Assembly (NCBI RefSeq): GCF_900184265.1
Contig: NZ_FXXA01000002.1
Location: 372,001 to 436,000 of the forward strand
DNA from: Eggerthella timonensis
GTDB lineage: Bacteria > Actinomycetota > Coriobacteriia > Coriobacteriales > Eggerthellaceae
DNA length: 64,000 nt
Reading direction: 5' to 3'
The notes under the pieces were generated by a model, which ran no database searches, had not been told where the DNA came from, and saw only the letters and a list, made by a program, of their open reading frames with translations. Of the stretch, positions 41,874 through 50,363 are shown one piece after another. Position numbers and translations under genes: made by a program. The stretch's first letter is position 1; each line of letters begins with the position of its first letter.

Positions 41874-43554
41874 CGTCTTCTCCCTCTATCTCGCCCACGA
41901 TCGAATCCTCCGGAATGGTGATGACGAACGTGCTGCCGGCACCCAGCTCGCTCGACACCGACACGGAGAATCCCTGCATGTCGCCGTACTCTCGCACGAG
42001 CGCCAGCCCCAGGCCGCTGCCGTTGTATTTGCGCGTGGATGTGCTGTCCACCTGCACGAACCGCTCGAAGATGCGCGCTTGGTCCTCGGGTGCGATACCG
42101 ATGCCGTCGTCCGCCATCGACAGCGTTACCGTCCGCGCGCCGGCGTCGTACGCCACGCGCAGCTCCACCGACCCGCCGTCGGGCGTGAACTTGATGGCAT
42201 TGCTGGCCAGGTTCTCCAGCATGCGCGTGGTTTTCTCGTAGTCGCCGTTCACCAGGGGCACGTCCGACGCCACCTTCGTGCGGAACGAAACCTCGTACTT
42301 GCGCGCGAGCGGCGCCATGGTGGCCTTCACCGATGCCGCCACGTCACCAAGATCCATCGGTTCGCAGGTCGCCTTCATGCTGCCGGCGTCCGAGCGCGCG
42401 ATGTCAAGCATGTTGTTGATCATGTTGAGCAGGATCTGGCTGTTCTTCTCGATTTCCTCCCACGAACGGCGATCGTGCTCGTTCGCCGGGTCGCACGCCT
42501 CCCGCGAGATCTGAGCGAACGTGATGATGGACGTGAGCGGCGTGCGCAGCTCATGGTTCACCATGCTCAGCAGGTCGGACTTGAATTGCGTCTCCTGCGC
42601 CAGGTCGGCGTTCAGCTGCTCCAGCTTGTCGCGCTGGCGCTCCAACAGCGCATTCGCCTCGCGCAGATCAACGGTGCGCTCCTGCACCTGCGACTCGAGG
42701 TGCTCGTACATGCCGCGCAGCTCGGCCGCCATGTCGTTGAAACCGGTGATGAGACGGCGCACTTCCTTGGCTGCGAAACGCTGGCTGATTGATGCGCCCA
42801 GGCGACCCTGCTTCAACTCGCCGAACGCCACGTGCATGCCGCCCAGAGGCCGCAGCACGAACACCGTGGTCACCACGTAAATGACCAGGCCGATGAACAC
42901 GGTGATCATGAAGAAGTACGCCACATCGCGGATGACGTTGTCGCGCATGGCCTCCTGCTGCTGATCGAGGGGAATCACGATGCTGATGGCGCCGCCTACC
43001 GAGGCGAGGGTCCAGCCCTCCTTCGCATGATCGGTGATGTCGAGCTCTCCCACGGGATCGCCGTGACATTCGAGGCATCCGTTGTCCACCTCAAGCGCTT
43101 GCAGGTAGCGGAACCGATCTTCGCCCTGGTAGGAGGCGACGCCGTAGTATTCGGTCACCGAACGATCGGCGTAGAACGCATTGAGCGCTTCGGTCTCGAA
43201 CTCGTCGGGGATATCCTGTTCGCTGCGAGGGTTGAAGTTCGTGTAGCGGATGGCGTAATCGCTGCCGGCGGAGAACAGCCTGCCGATGCTCTTGCCCACC
43301 ACCGAGCAATGCAGTCCCTTGAACTCGTACACGCCGTCCGACGTGTTGTTGATGACGTTCTGCGAGTTGTCCATGAACTGCCAAACCGCGTCCATTTCGC
43401 GCGCGAACGTGCGCGCCTCCTCCAGCATGGCTTGCTCGGTTTGCTTCTGCTGCGAATAGAGGTCGAACGCGACGAACGCGAAAAACGACACGGCGAATAC
43501 CGCCGTCAACGCAGCCAGATAGATGGTTTTCAGGCTGAAAGCATGTTTCCCCAT
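41866..43554 (-). CDS. Sensor histidine kinase with haem-c-type extracytoplasmic domain
   Basis: A 562-residue kinase from the ATG six bases after GGGGG (43560 is an alternative). TM helices at about 10-30 and 210-235 enclose a Tll0287/DUF3365-like sensor domain with CLECH at 160-164, a covalent-haem CxxCH motif. A HAMP domain, a coiled coil, HisKA with MVNHELRTPL and an HATPase with ENLASNAIKF, DDGIGI and GSGLGLALV follow. A redox- or ligand-sensing haem outside the membrane would fit control of the adjacent respiratory operon. Confidence 0.92.
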   Translation of the reverse strand: MGKHAFSLKTIYLAALTAVFAVSFFAFVAFDLYSQQKQTEQAMLEEARTFAREMDAVWQFMDNSQNVINNTSDGVYEFKGLHCSVVGKSIGRLFSAGSDYAIRYTNFNPRSEQDIPDEFETEALNAFYADRSVTEYYGVASYQGEDRFRYLQALEVDNGCLECHGDPVGELDITDHAKEGWTLASVGGAISIVIPLDQQQEAMRDNVIRDVAYFFMITVFIGLVIYVVTTVFVLRPLGGMHVAFGELKQGRLGASISQRFAAKEVRRLITGFNDMAAELRGMYEHLESQVQERTVDLREANALLERQRDKLEQLNADLAQETQFKSDLLSMVNHELRTPLTSIITFAQISREACDPANEHDRRSWEEIEKNSQILLNMINNMLDIARSDAGSMKATCEPMDLGDVAASVKATMAPLARKYEVSFRTKVASDVPLVNGDYEKTTRMLENLASNAIKFTPDGGSVELRVAYDAGARTVTLSMADDGIGIAPEDQARIFERFVQVDSTSTRKYNGSGLGLALVREYGDMQGFSVSVSSELGAGSTFVITIPEDSIVGEIEGEDDV

Positions 43555-43682
43555 GAGCATCCCCCGCGCCGCCCTCTCGTCCGCATTCGCAGCGCGTTTC
43601 AACCGTACCACAACGTCTTACCGGGCGCAAAAAGCGTTTTATCTGGGAGAATGCCCACCCTTTCATCAGAACATCAGGTTAA

Positions 43683-43916
43683 ATGGACTCGACTGATCAT
43701 GGTAGAGTCCGCGAAAAACTTTTGCGCAAGCTTGTCCGAACGGCAATCCTATCGCTCGCCGTACAACGTGCGATCCCCGTCGATCGCCTCTCGCAGGCAC
43801 TGTTTCGTCCATGCGATCGCGCGCCGAATTCCATGTGGGCTACAAGAACGGCCTGCCCGTCACCGAAGCCGAACGGGAAGCGGCGAAAGCCTAACCTGCA
43901 CCCTGCGCGCCGATGA
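43683..43916 (+). other. Small plus-strand reading frames, possibly a frameshifted small gene
   Basis: One frame reads MDSTDHGRVREKLLRKLVRT then ILSLAVQRAIPVDRLSQALF, and near 43811 another frame reads FHVGYKNGLPVTEAEREAAK before TAA. Each half looks protein-like and the switch falls near 43800. A good terminator follows on the same strand. It may be a small gene broken by one frameshift, a sequencing error, or chance. Confidence 0.35.
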
Positions 43917-43934
43917 GCCCCTGCTTGCATGCGA

Positions 43935-43966
43935 AGGACGCCGTCCCGTAGGCGGCGTCCTTTCTT
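43935..43966 (+). terminator. Terminator between the small plus-strand frames and rsgA
   Basis: A 9-bp stem AGGACGCCG (43935-43943) with CGGCGTCCT (43953-43961), followed on the plus strand by TTTCTT. It may also serve rsgA on the minus strand, where the T-run is shorter. Confidence 0.7.
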
Positions 43967-43971
43967 ATCAG

Positions 43972-44967
43972 CTATCGTTTCCTACGCGCGCCTTTGCGAG
44001 GAGCTTTGCCGCGATCGGAAGCCTTTTCGCCGCGCATGCGGCGCGCCTCTTCGCGACGGGCGCGCAAATCCTTCGTCTCGCGGCGAAGCGCCTGATAGGA
44101 CGCGAAACGCTCCTCGCTGAGCTCGCCGGATTCAACGGCGGCGCGCACGGCGCACCCCGGCTCGTCCTCATGGTCGCAGTCGCGGAAGCGGCAGCGCTCA
44201 GCCACCTCCTCGATGTCGGCAAACGCAGCGCCGATGCCGGCGTCGGCCTCCCACAGCCCCAGGCCGCGCACGCCGGGCATGTCCATGATGAAGCCGCCGC
44301 CGGGAATGGCCACCATCTCGCGGCTCACCGTGGTGTGCCGTCCCTTTCCGTCTTCGCGCACGGGGGTGGTTTCCTGCAGTTCGTGGCCCACCAACATGTT
44401 CACCAGGCTCGACTTCCCCACGCCGCTCTTGCCGATCAGCACGGCCGTCGTGTTCGGCGGCACCAGCGCGCGCACGGCTTCCACGCTGGCCGAATCGTCG
44501 GCCGACACGATGATCGTCTGCACGTCGGGACCCGCCAGCGCGCGCACGCGGTCGCGCACCGCTTCCACCTCGGCGTCGCTTTCGGCAAGGTCGGCCTTCG
44601 TCAGCACCACGGTCACCGCCGCGCCCGTCTCGTACGCCAGCACCAGCTCGCGCTCGAGGCGCCGCACGTTCACGTCGGACAGCGGTTGGGCCACGAACAC
44701 GCGGTCGAAGTTCGCGGCCAGCACCTGCGGCAACGCGCGCTCGGTGGGATCTTTGCGCACGAAAGCGCGCGAGCGCGGCACGATGCTTTCGATGATGCCC
44801 TTGTCGTGCCCCTCGGGCACGGTCACCTCCACGAAGTCGCCGATCACGGCACGCACTTCCTCGCCCTTCACCAGCGCGGTGGCGTGCTCGCAGCGCACGA
44901 ACTCCCCTTCGTCGGTGCGCACGAGCGGGTACCCGCGATCAAGCTTGACGACCTGGCCTGTACGCAA
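43972..44967 (-). CDS. rsgA: Small-ribosomal-subunit biogenesis GTPase RsgA
   Basis: A 331-residue circularly permuted GTPase. An N-terminal OB-like domain is followed by the G4 motif LTKADL, then G1 GKSGVGKSSL, then G3 DMPGVRGLGL. A zinc site (CRFRDCDHEDEPGC) and a basic C-terminal tail (RRMRGEKASDRGKAPRKGAR) follow. It checks late maturation of the 30S subunit. Confidence 0.95.
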   Translation of the reverse strand: MRTGQVVKLDRGYPLVRTDEGEFVRCEHATALVKGEEVRAVIGDFVEVTVPEGHDKGIIESIVPRSRAFVRKDPTERALPQVLAANFDRVFVAQPLSDVNVRRLERELVLAYETGAAVTVVLTKADLAESDAEVEAVRDRVRALAGPDVQTIIVSADDSASVEAVRALVPPNTTAVLIGKSGVGKSSLVNMLVGHELQETTPVREDGKGRHTTVSREMVAIPGGGFIMDMPGVRGLGLWEADAGIGAAFADIEEVAERCRFRDCDHEDEPGCAVRAAVESGELSEERFASYQALRRETKDLRARREEARRMRGEKASDRGKAPRKGARRKR

Positions 44968-45003
44968 AAGCCCTCCTTCTATCTACCTCGCAGAACGGTG
45001 CGC

Positions 45004-45594
45004 CTACCGCTGCCGTTCCCTCAACCAGTAAAACACGCCCAGCAGCACGAGGCCCGCGACGACCGCGATGATGCCGGGCACGAACGCGCGGAAGTCGAAC
45101 GTGTCGGGGTGCTGCTCGCCCGGCGCGACCACGGTCACCGCTTCCGCGTGGAGATCGCTCAGACCCTCGTGGTCGGCGCACACGAGATGAAACGTGCCGC
45201 GCACTTGCAGCGTAGTGCCCGTCGTGCCGTACTTGCCGAACGTGTCGATTTTCGCTGCCGACTCGTTGCTCATGTATACCGAGATCGTCGCGGAGTCGCC
45301 CTGAGAAGAGAGGGTGATCCACTGGTGGCGGCCGGACACGCCGGCGCGAATGCTGTCGCCGATCACCTCGCCCGTCACCTGGACGGTTTGGTTGTCGTAG
45401 TAGGCATCGGCGCCGCTGAGGTCGATGATGGACGTGTCGTAGATGAACGAGCTGTCGGGCAGCTGCTGCGTGTTCACCGCATTGTCGCCCTCTGCGGGCT
45501 CGTCGGCGTACGCCGCGACCGACAGCGCGAGCACCAGGCACAGCGCCGCGGCAAGGCCTGCGAACCATGGTATGCGACGAAGCCTCGGCCTCAT
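45004..45594 (-). CDS. Exported OB-fold-like protein with C-terminal membrane helix
   Basis: A 196-residue protein. A signal peptide ends near AAYA-DEP. The middle contains VQVTGEVIGDSIRAGVSGR and LQVRGTFHLVCADHEG, similar to the OB-type cytochrome-maturation/tOB fold. One TM helix lies near 168-188 with a short basic cytoplasmic end. Its ATG overlaps the trkH stop by four bases. Function unknown. Confidence 0.8.
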   Translation of the reverse strand: MRPRLRRIPWFAGLAAALCLVLALSVAAYADEPAEGDNAVNTQQLPDSSFIYDTSIIDLSGADAYYDNQTVQVTGEVIGDSIRAGVSGRHQWITLSSQGDSATISVYMSNESAAKIDTFGKYGTTGTTLQVRGTFHLVCADHEGLSDLHAEAVTVVAPGEQHPDTFDFRAFVPGIIAVVAGLVLLGVFYWLRERQR

Positions 45595-47111
45595 GCCTTC
45601 AACACCCGCCTTTTCGGATTCAGCGACACGATGATCTCGACCACGAGGGCCAGCAGCGTGACGAACTCGAGACGGCCGGCCCACATCTGCGCGATGTAGA
45701 ACAGCTCGAGCGACGCGGGCATGCCGGGAGACGACAGGCCCGACGACACGCCGCCGTTGCTGGCCATGGCCACCGATTCGAAGATAGCCTGCGGCGCCTC
45801 GTAACCGTGCGCAATGCCCACGAGCGTGCCAACCGCGTACGTAGCCACGTACAGCACGAACACCGTCATGGCCTCCTTCACGATCTCGGGCGACAGGATG
45901 CGGCGCCCCACGTGGTTGTAGGACACCACGACGCGCGCGCTGTCGGGCGCAAGAGCCTCCTTGATGGTGGCGATGATCGACTTCATGATGACGCCCATGC
46001 GGCTGAACTTCAAACCGCCAGACGTGGATCCGCCGCTGCCGCCGACGGCCATGAGGATGGCCAGCACGAAGAACGCGCCCGACGAAAGCGCCGTGGTCAG
46101 CTCGTTGGTGGTGATGTTCTGGAAGCCGGTGGTCGAAAACGCCGAGATCACCATGAACAGTCCGCGGCGCAGCATGGCGGGCAGGCTGGAGAACTCGGGG
46201 CTGGCGCTGAGCGATGCCGCCAGTACGCACGTCATCACGGCAAGCCACAGCACCATCGTGCGAATCTCGAGGTCGCGGAAGAACACTTCCACGTGGCCTT
46301 TCCACACTTCAGAATGCAGCACGAAGTTGATGGAGCCCAGCAGCATGAGCAGCATGAGCACGATCTCGAGCGGGAACGAATGATAGTACATGACGCTTTG
46401 GCTCATAGGCGCGAAACCGCCCGTGGTAAAGCCCGAGATGGCGAGCCAAAGGGATTGCAGGAACGCGCGCAACGGCTCCATGCCGATGAACAGGCACACC
46501 GCAGTCAGGATGACTGTGGCGACGAAGATCATTCCCATGCCGATCTTCGCGATGAACTGCGTGGTCTGCACGACGTTCGGCACCACGTGCTCGCTGCGGC
46601 CCTCCGACATGTACAAGCTGGCGCCCGCGCGCTTGCCGAACAACCCGAACGACAGCGCCACCACGATGAGGCCGAAACCGCCCAGCAGGTGCATCATGAA
46701 ACGCCACATGTTATCGGCGTTCGAGAGGTGATCGAGGTCGACGATGATGCTGGCACCCGTAGTGGTCAGGCCCGACACACCGTCGAACAGCGCGTCGAGG
46801 TAGCTGAGGTAATGGCCGGAGAGGTACAGCGGAATGGATGCGACGAACGCGAGCACGATCCACGCGAAACCCGTGACGGCAAGCGCCTGTTGCCGGTTGA
46901 GGCGGCCCGGATCGATGCGCAGGTAGCGCAGCGCGGAGCCGAGGATAAGCGAGATGCCGATGGTCAGCAGATAGTGCGTCGCCGGCACCCACTCACCGCA
47001 TGCGATGGCCGTGATGAACGGCACCAGCAGCGCCAAGCTGGAGAACAGGATGAGCACGCCGAGGTAATGGCCGATGACCCGGACATCGTACAATGTGAAC
47101 CGTTGCCACAT
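45591..47111 (-). CDS. trkH: Trk-type potassium uptake channel subunit TrkH
   Basis: A 506-residue membrane protein with four P-loop repeats; selectivity-filter motifs are TTTGAS, ISGFTTGGF, FSTTGFQN and SNGGVSSG. The conserved GGSGGSTSGGLK loop precedes the last repeats. The usual partner TrkA is not in the window. The ATG overlaps the stop of a 40-codon membrane ORF just upstream. Confidence 0.94.
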   Translation of the reverse strand: MWQRFTLYDVRVIGHYLGVLILFSSLALLVPFITAIACGEWVPATHYLLTIGISLILGSALRYLRIDPGRLNRQQALAVTGFAWIVLAFVASIPLYLSGHYLSYLDALFDGVSGLTTTGASIIVDLDHLSNADNMWRFMMHLLGGFGLIVVALSFGLFGKRAGASLYMSEGRSEHVVPNVVQTTQFIAKIGMGMIFVATVILTAVCLFIGMEPLRAFLQSLWLAISGFTTGGFAPMSQSVMYYHSFPLEIVLMLLMLLGSINFVLHSEVWKGHVEVFFRDLEIRTMVLWLAVMTCVLAASLSASPEFSSLPAMLRRGLFMVISAFSTTGFQNITTNELTTALSSGAFFVLAILMAVGGSGGSTSGGLKFSRMGVIMKSIIATIKEALAPDSARVVVSYNHVGRRILSPEIVKEAMTVFVLYVATYAVGTLVGIAHGYEAPQAIFESVAMASNGGVSSGLSSPGMPASLELFYIAQMWAGRLEFVTLLALVVEIIVSLNPKRRVLKA

Positions 47112-47233
47112 TAACCCAGCACGATCCTAACCAGGATGATCAGCGTCCACAGCAGCAGCAAGAAGCATGCGAGCGACAGCAGCACCACGCCGTAGCCCAG
47201 CAGCGGCGTCTCGATGATCTGTCGGATGTCCAT
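47111..47233 (-). CDS. 40-residue single-helix membrane protein upstream of trkH
   Basis: MDIRQIIETPLLGYGVVLLS begins a 40-residue product ending in a long helix and VRIVLG; an ATG five codons upstream gives MRKRN in front. The TAA overlaps the trkH ATG. Size, topology and coupling recall KdpF-like accessory peptides of potassium transporters. A TAGAAT -10-like box only 7-8 bases before the upstream ATG suggests a leaderless message. Confidence 0.6.
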   Translation of the reverse strand: MDIRQIIETPLLGYGVVLLSLACFLLLLWTLIILVRIVLG

Positions 47234-47424
47234 GTTTCTTTTACGCATGCGGGTATTCTAGTACAAATGACCGCTCCGCGATACGCAGGACGAAGCAACA
47301 GACACAATGACGATGACTTGGATCTACGGGCGGGAATCGGGGAGGACGGCACCCCCGGTCTACCGTTCGACGTTTCCCATAATAAAGTTTACACACGTAG
47401 CTATCTAAGCACACACGAGCAGGG

Positions 47425-47461
47425 TATAATCCCACCATTCTTTTGATCACACGATCAAAAG
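47425..47461 (+). promoter_or_regulatory. Promoter -10 and operator-like inverted repeat of the permease gene
   Basis: TATAAT at 47425-47430 is followed ten bases later by a perfect 9-bp inverted repeat, CTTTTGATC-ACAC-GATCAAAAG (47440-47461). Its position just after the transcription start suits a repressor site. No convincing -35 box was found. Confidence 0.6.
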
Positions 47462-47489
47462 TACGATGAGGGACGAGAAAGGGAAGATC

Positions 47490-48872
47490 ATGGCTCCTGA
47501 AAACGACATCGACTACTCGTTGTCGCGCGTTCCTGATGAAGCGAAACAGCCGTTTTGGCGGATTCTTTTCATCAGGATCGGCGCGATCTGCTGCGTATCC
47601 CAGCTCATGCTGGGCGCGGCGCTCGGCTACGGCTTGACGTTCTGGGACGCCTTCCTGGCAACCATGCTCGGCTCGGTGCTGCTGCAGGTGGTCAGCTGGG
47701 CGCTCGGCACGGCAGCCGCGCGCGAAGGCCTGTCCACCAGCCTGCTGTCCCGTTGGGCCGGCTTCGGCAAGGTGGGCTCGGCGCTGTTCGGCGGCGTCGT
47801 CGCCATCTCCATGGTGGGCTGGTTCGGCGTGCAGAACGCGGTGTTCGGCCAGGGCATGGCCGAGATCGTCCCGTTCACCGACTTCATCGGTACGCAGGAG
47901 ATCATGCCGGGGATCATGCCCGGCATCACGCCCGAGTACATCCTCTGGGCCGTCATCACGGGCCTCGGCATCACGCTGCTCGTGGTGTTCGGCATCAAGG
48001 CCATCGCGAACTTCGCCACGGTGTTCGTGCCGCTGTTCGTGATCGTGGTCGTGGTAGCCGCGGCCATCATCCTGCAAGATCACACCATCACCGAGCTTCT
48101 GACCACGGCGCCTCCGGGACCGGCGCTGACGCTGGGAGCGGCAACCACCATGGTGGCCGGCGGCTTCATCGCCGGCGCCATCTGCACGCCCGACTATGCG
48201 CGCTTCCTGAAGAACGGCACCCAGGTGTTCTGGATGACGCTCATCGGCACGTTCGTGGGCGAGCTGGGCATGAACCTGCTGGCCGTGCTGCTGGCGCACG
48301 CCATGGGCACCGAGAACATCGTCGACATCATGATGGGCACCTCGGGCATCATCGGCGTCATCATCGTGGTGGCTTCCACGGTGAAGCTGAACGACATCAA
48401 CCTGTACTCGTCCAGCCTGGGCTTGGCCACCATGATCAACGCGCTGTTCAACAAAGCGCTCAGCCGCAACGGCCTCGTGTGGGCGCTCGGCATCGTGGGC
48501 ACGCTGCTGTCGGTCATCGGCATCATCAACTACTTCACCAACTTCCTCACCTTGCTCGGCGTGGCCATTCCGCCTGTCGCCGGCATCATGGTGGTGGACT
48601 ACTTCGTGCTGAAGCGCAGCCGCGCCACGCTCGACGCATCGCGCGCCAAGGGCGAACTGCCCGAGAAAGTGGAGAAGTGGAACCCCATCGCCATCGTCTG
48701 CTGGATCGCCGGCTTCGCCGTGGGCGAGGTCACCAGCATCATGAACGTCGGCATTCCCGGCCTCAACTCGCTCATCTTGGCCGGCGTGCTGTACTGGGTC
48801 GTGATGAAGGTGTACGCATCCATGAAGAAGACGGACACCGTCACGTTCTCCGAAACGGATCAGGTGTTGTAA
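47490..48872 (+). CDS. NCS1-family nucleobase/cytosine permease
   Basis: A 460-residue transporter with about 12 helices (ATG after GAAAGGGAAG; an ATG eight codons upstream is in frame). Conserved CodB-like regions are GYGLTFWDAFLATMLGS, MVGWFGVQNAVFGQG, FIAGAICTPDYARF and PPVAGIMVVDYFVL. NCS1 carriers bring in cytosine, uracil, allantoin or hydantoins with H+ or Na+. The hydantoinase-type gene cluster downstream makes a hydantoin-like substrate plausible. Confidence 0.93.
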   Translation: MAPENDIDYSLSRVPDEAKQPFWRILFIRIGAICCVSQLMLGAALGYGLTFWDAFLATMLGSVLLQVVSWALGTAAAREGLSTSLLSRWAGFGKVGSALFGGVVAISMVGWFGVQNAVFGQGMAEIVPFTDFIGTQEIMPGIMPGITPEYILWAVITGLGITLLVVFGIKAIANFATVFVPLFVIVVVVAAAIILQDHTITELLTTAPPGPALTLGAATTMVAGGFIAGAICTPDYARFLKNGTQVFWMTLIGTFVGELGMNLLAVLLAHAMGTENIVDIMMGTSGIIGVIIVVASTVKLNDINLYSSSLGLATMINALFNKALSRNGLVWALGIVGTLLSVIGIINYFTNFLTLLGVAIPPVAGIMVVDYFVLKRSRATLDASRAKGELPEKVEKWNPIAIVCWIAGFAVGEVTSIMNVGIPGLNSLILAGVLYWVVMKVYASMKKTDTVTFSETDQVL

Positions 48873-48915
48873 AGAGGCTGTGCCCTGCGCATTGCCCCGC
48901 GCACCCCACAAAGCG

Positions 48916-48954
48916 AAGCCCCCTATGTTTCACGTGAAACATAGGGGGCTTTTT
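48916..48954 (+). terminator. Terminator hairpin containing a parS site
   Basis: A perfect 36-bp palindrome (48916-48951) is followed by a T-run, 45 bases after the permease stop. Its centre is a 16-bp parS consensus, so one sequence can act as an RNA hairpin and a ParB-binding DNA site. Confidence 0.8.
48926..48941. other. parS site 1 (ParB-binding centromere element)
   Basis: TGTTTCACGTGAAACA, a perfect palindrome and the standard chromosomal parS consensus. First of four in 6.3 kb. Confidence 0.85.
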
Positions 48955-48975
48955 CGCACCTGCGTTCCCCAAACG

Positions 48976-49012
48976 GATGTCCCAAAGGGGGACTGTCCCC
49001 GTTTGGGACATC
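48976..49012 (-). terminator. Hairpin after the nitrilase-family gene
   Basis: GATGTCCCAAA (48976-48986) pairs with TTTGGGACATC (49002-49012), plus an inner GGGG/CCCC. It directly abuts the stop of the minus-strand amidase gene and is followed by CGTTTGG. It may be a weak terminator or a dispersed hairpin repeat. Confidence 0.6.
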
Positions 49013-49854
49013 TACGGGAGCAGCACCAGGTCGTAGAGATCGGGACGTCGGTCGCGCAGATAGGGGCTGCGCTGGCGATATCCCACGACCTCGTCCAGAT
49101 CGAGTTCCACATGCAGCACGCCTTCGGCTTCCTCGACCAGCTCGGCGACCACGTGGCCGCGCGGATCGCATACCTTCGTGTGGCCCGGCATGACCAGCTG
49201 GTCCTCAACGCCGTAGCGGTTGACGGCCGCGACGAACGCCGTGTTCTCCAACGCGCGGGCGGGCACGTTCACGTCCCACACGTCCATATCCTCCTCGCAC
49301 CACGCCGACGGGCACAGGATGAGGTCGGCGCCCTGCAGCGCCAGCATCCGCGCCACCTCGGGAAATCCCATGTCGTAGCAGATCATCACGCCGATGCGCC
49401 CGAAGTCGGTGTCGAACACGGGGCAATCGCACCCCGAGCGGAAGTAGAAGCGCTCGAGCGCCCACAGGTGCTGCTTGTCATAGGTGCCCATGAGCTCGCC
49501 CTGCCGATCGATGATCACCGAGCTGTTGAACGGCACGCCCGCCATGTCGTAGGCAAGCGCGAGGCCCGCCACCACGTAGCAGTTGCCCGCGCGGGCGGCG
49601 TCCTGCAACGCACGCACCGTGGGGCCGTCGACCGGCTCGGCCAGCTCGGGCACGTGCGGGCCGACGATGTTCAGCTCGTAACCCGTCGAGAACAGCTCGG
49701 GCAGCACCACGAGGTCGGCGCCCTCGGCCGCCGCCTCAGCGATCATGCGGCACGCCTTCTCGGTGTTCGCCGCAGGGTCGCACAACTCGCTCTCGAACTG
49801 GATAAGCGCCAGGTGCGCGGGGTGTTTTGCCGCCCTTTGTTTCATTTTGGTCAT
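49012..49854 (-). CDS. Carbon-nitrogen hydrolase (nitrilase superfamily)
   Basis: A 280-residue amidase with the Glu-Lys-Cys triad: Glu in VLPELFSTGY, Lys in TYDKQHLW and Cys in VMICYDMGFPE. It hydrolyses an amide or N-carbamoyl bond. Next to hydantoinase-like genes, an N-carbamoyl-amino-acid or omega-amide substrate is a reasonable guess. The ATG follows AAAGGAG. Confidence 0.9.
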   Translation of the reverse strand: MTKMKQRAAKHPAHLALIQFESELCDPAANTEKACRMIAEAAAEGADLVVLPELFSTGYELNIVGPHVPELAEPVDGPTVRALQDAARAGNCYVVAGLALAYDMAGVPFNSSVIIDRQGELMGTYDKQHLWALERFYFRSGCDCPVFDTDFGRIGVMICYDMGFPEVARMLALQGADLILCPSAWCEEDMDVWDVNVPARALENTAFVAAVNRYGVEDQLVMPGHTKVCDPRGHVVAELVEEAEGVLHVELDLDEVVGYRQRSPYLRDRRPDLYDLVLLP

Positions 49855-49951
49855 GAGTTCTCCTTTGCGCTACAAGCCATATCCGTGCATTATCGCACGA
49901 CGAAGGCGCGACGCGCCTTGCCAGTCGGATCGACGATGGCGGCCGTCGCGC

Positions 49952-50269
49952 CTACGCCCCTCGATCCACCCTTGTTGAAATCCTGCTTCTGATGCACATC
50001 GCAATGGCGGACGATCCGACGATAAGCGAGAACGCCGCAGCTGCAATGAACCATGCTCTTGCGGTGTCCTCGATTGCCCGCCAATCGCCCTGAGCAGCGC
50101 ACTCGGATAGTATCCAGATGATCGACACGAGCACTGCGAGAGAGCCTACGAGCGAAAGGCACAGCAGAACCAGTCGCGAAAGCATGCTCTTGCATAGAAA
50201 CGCACCTGCTATCTGCCCAACAATAATTACTCCGGCCAGGATCACGATCAATGCAGAAACGGCAACCAT
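49952..50269 (-). CDS. Small polytopic membrane protein
   Basis: About 105 residues from the ATG after AGGGG (a GTG six codons upstream is possible). Three hydrophobic helices are predicted: SALIVILAGVIIVGQIAG, LVLLCLSLVGSLAVLVSIIW and AWFIAAAAFSLIVGSSAIAM. It has no recognised family. It lies between the hydantoinase operon and the amidase gene, in the same direction. Confidence 0.6.
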   Translation of the reverse strand: MVAVSALIVILAGVIIVGQIAGAFLCKSMLSRLVLLCLSLVGSLAVLVSIIWILSECAAQGDWRAIEDTARAWFIAAAAFSLIVGSSAIAMCIRSRISTRVDRGA

Positions 50270-50331
50270 CGACGACACCCCTATCACAGGAACGGACGCC
50301 CGGGCACTGCGGTCGACCGCAGCATCGAGCA

Positions 50332-50359
50332 GTTCCGGCGGTCTGCCGACCGCCGGAAC
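50332..50359 (-). terminator. Hairpin after the hydantoinase gene
   Basis: A perfect 12-bp stem GTTCCGGCGGTC / GACCGCCGGAAC with a 4-base loop lies four bases past the hyuA-like stop. The minus-strand T-run is absent. Confidence 0.6.
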
Positions 50360-50363
50360 CGAA

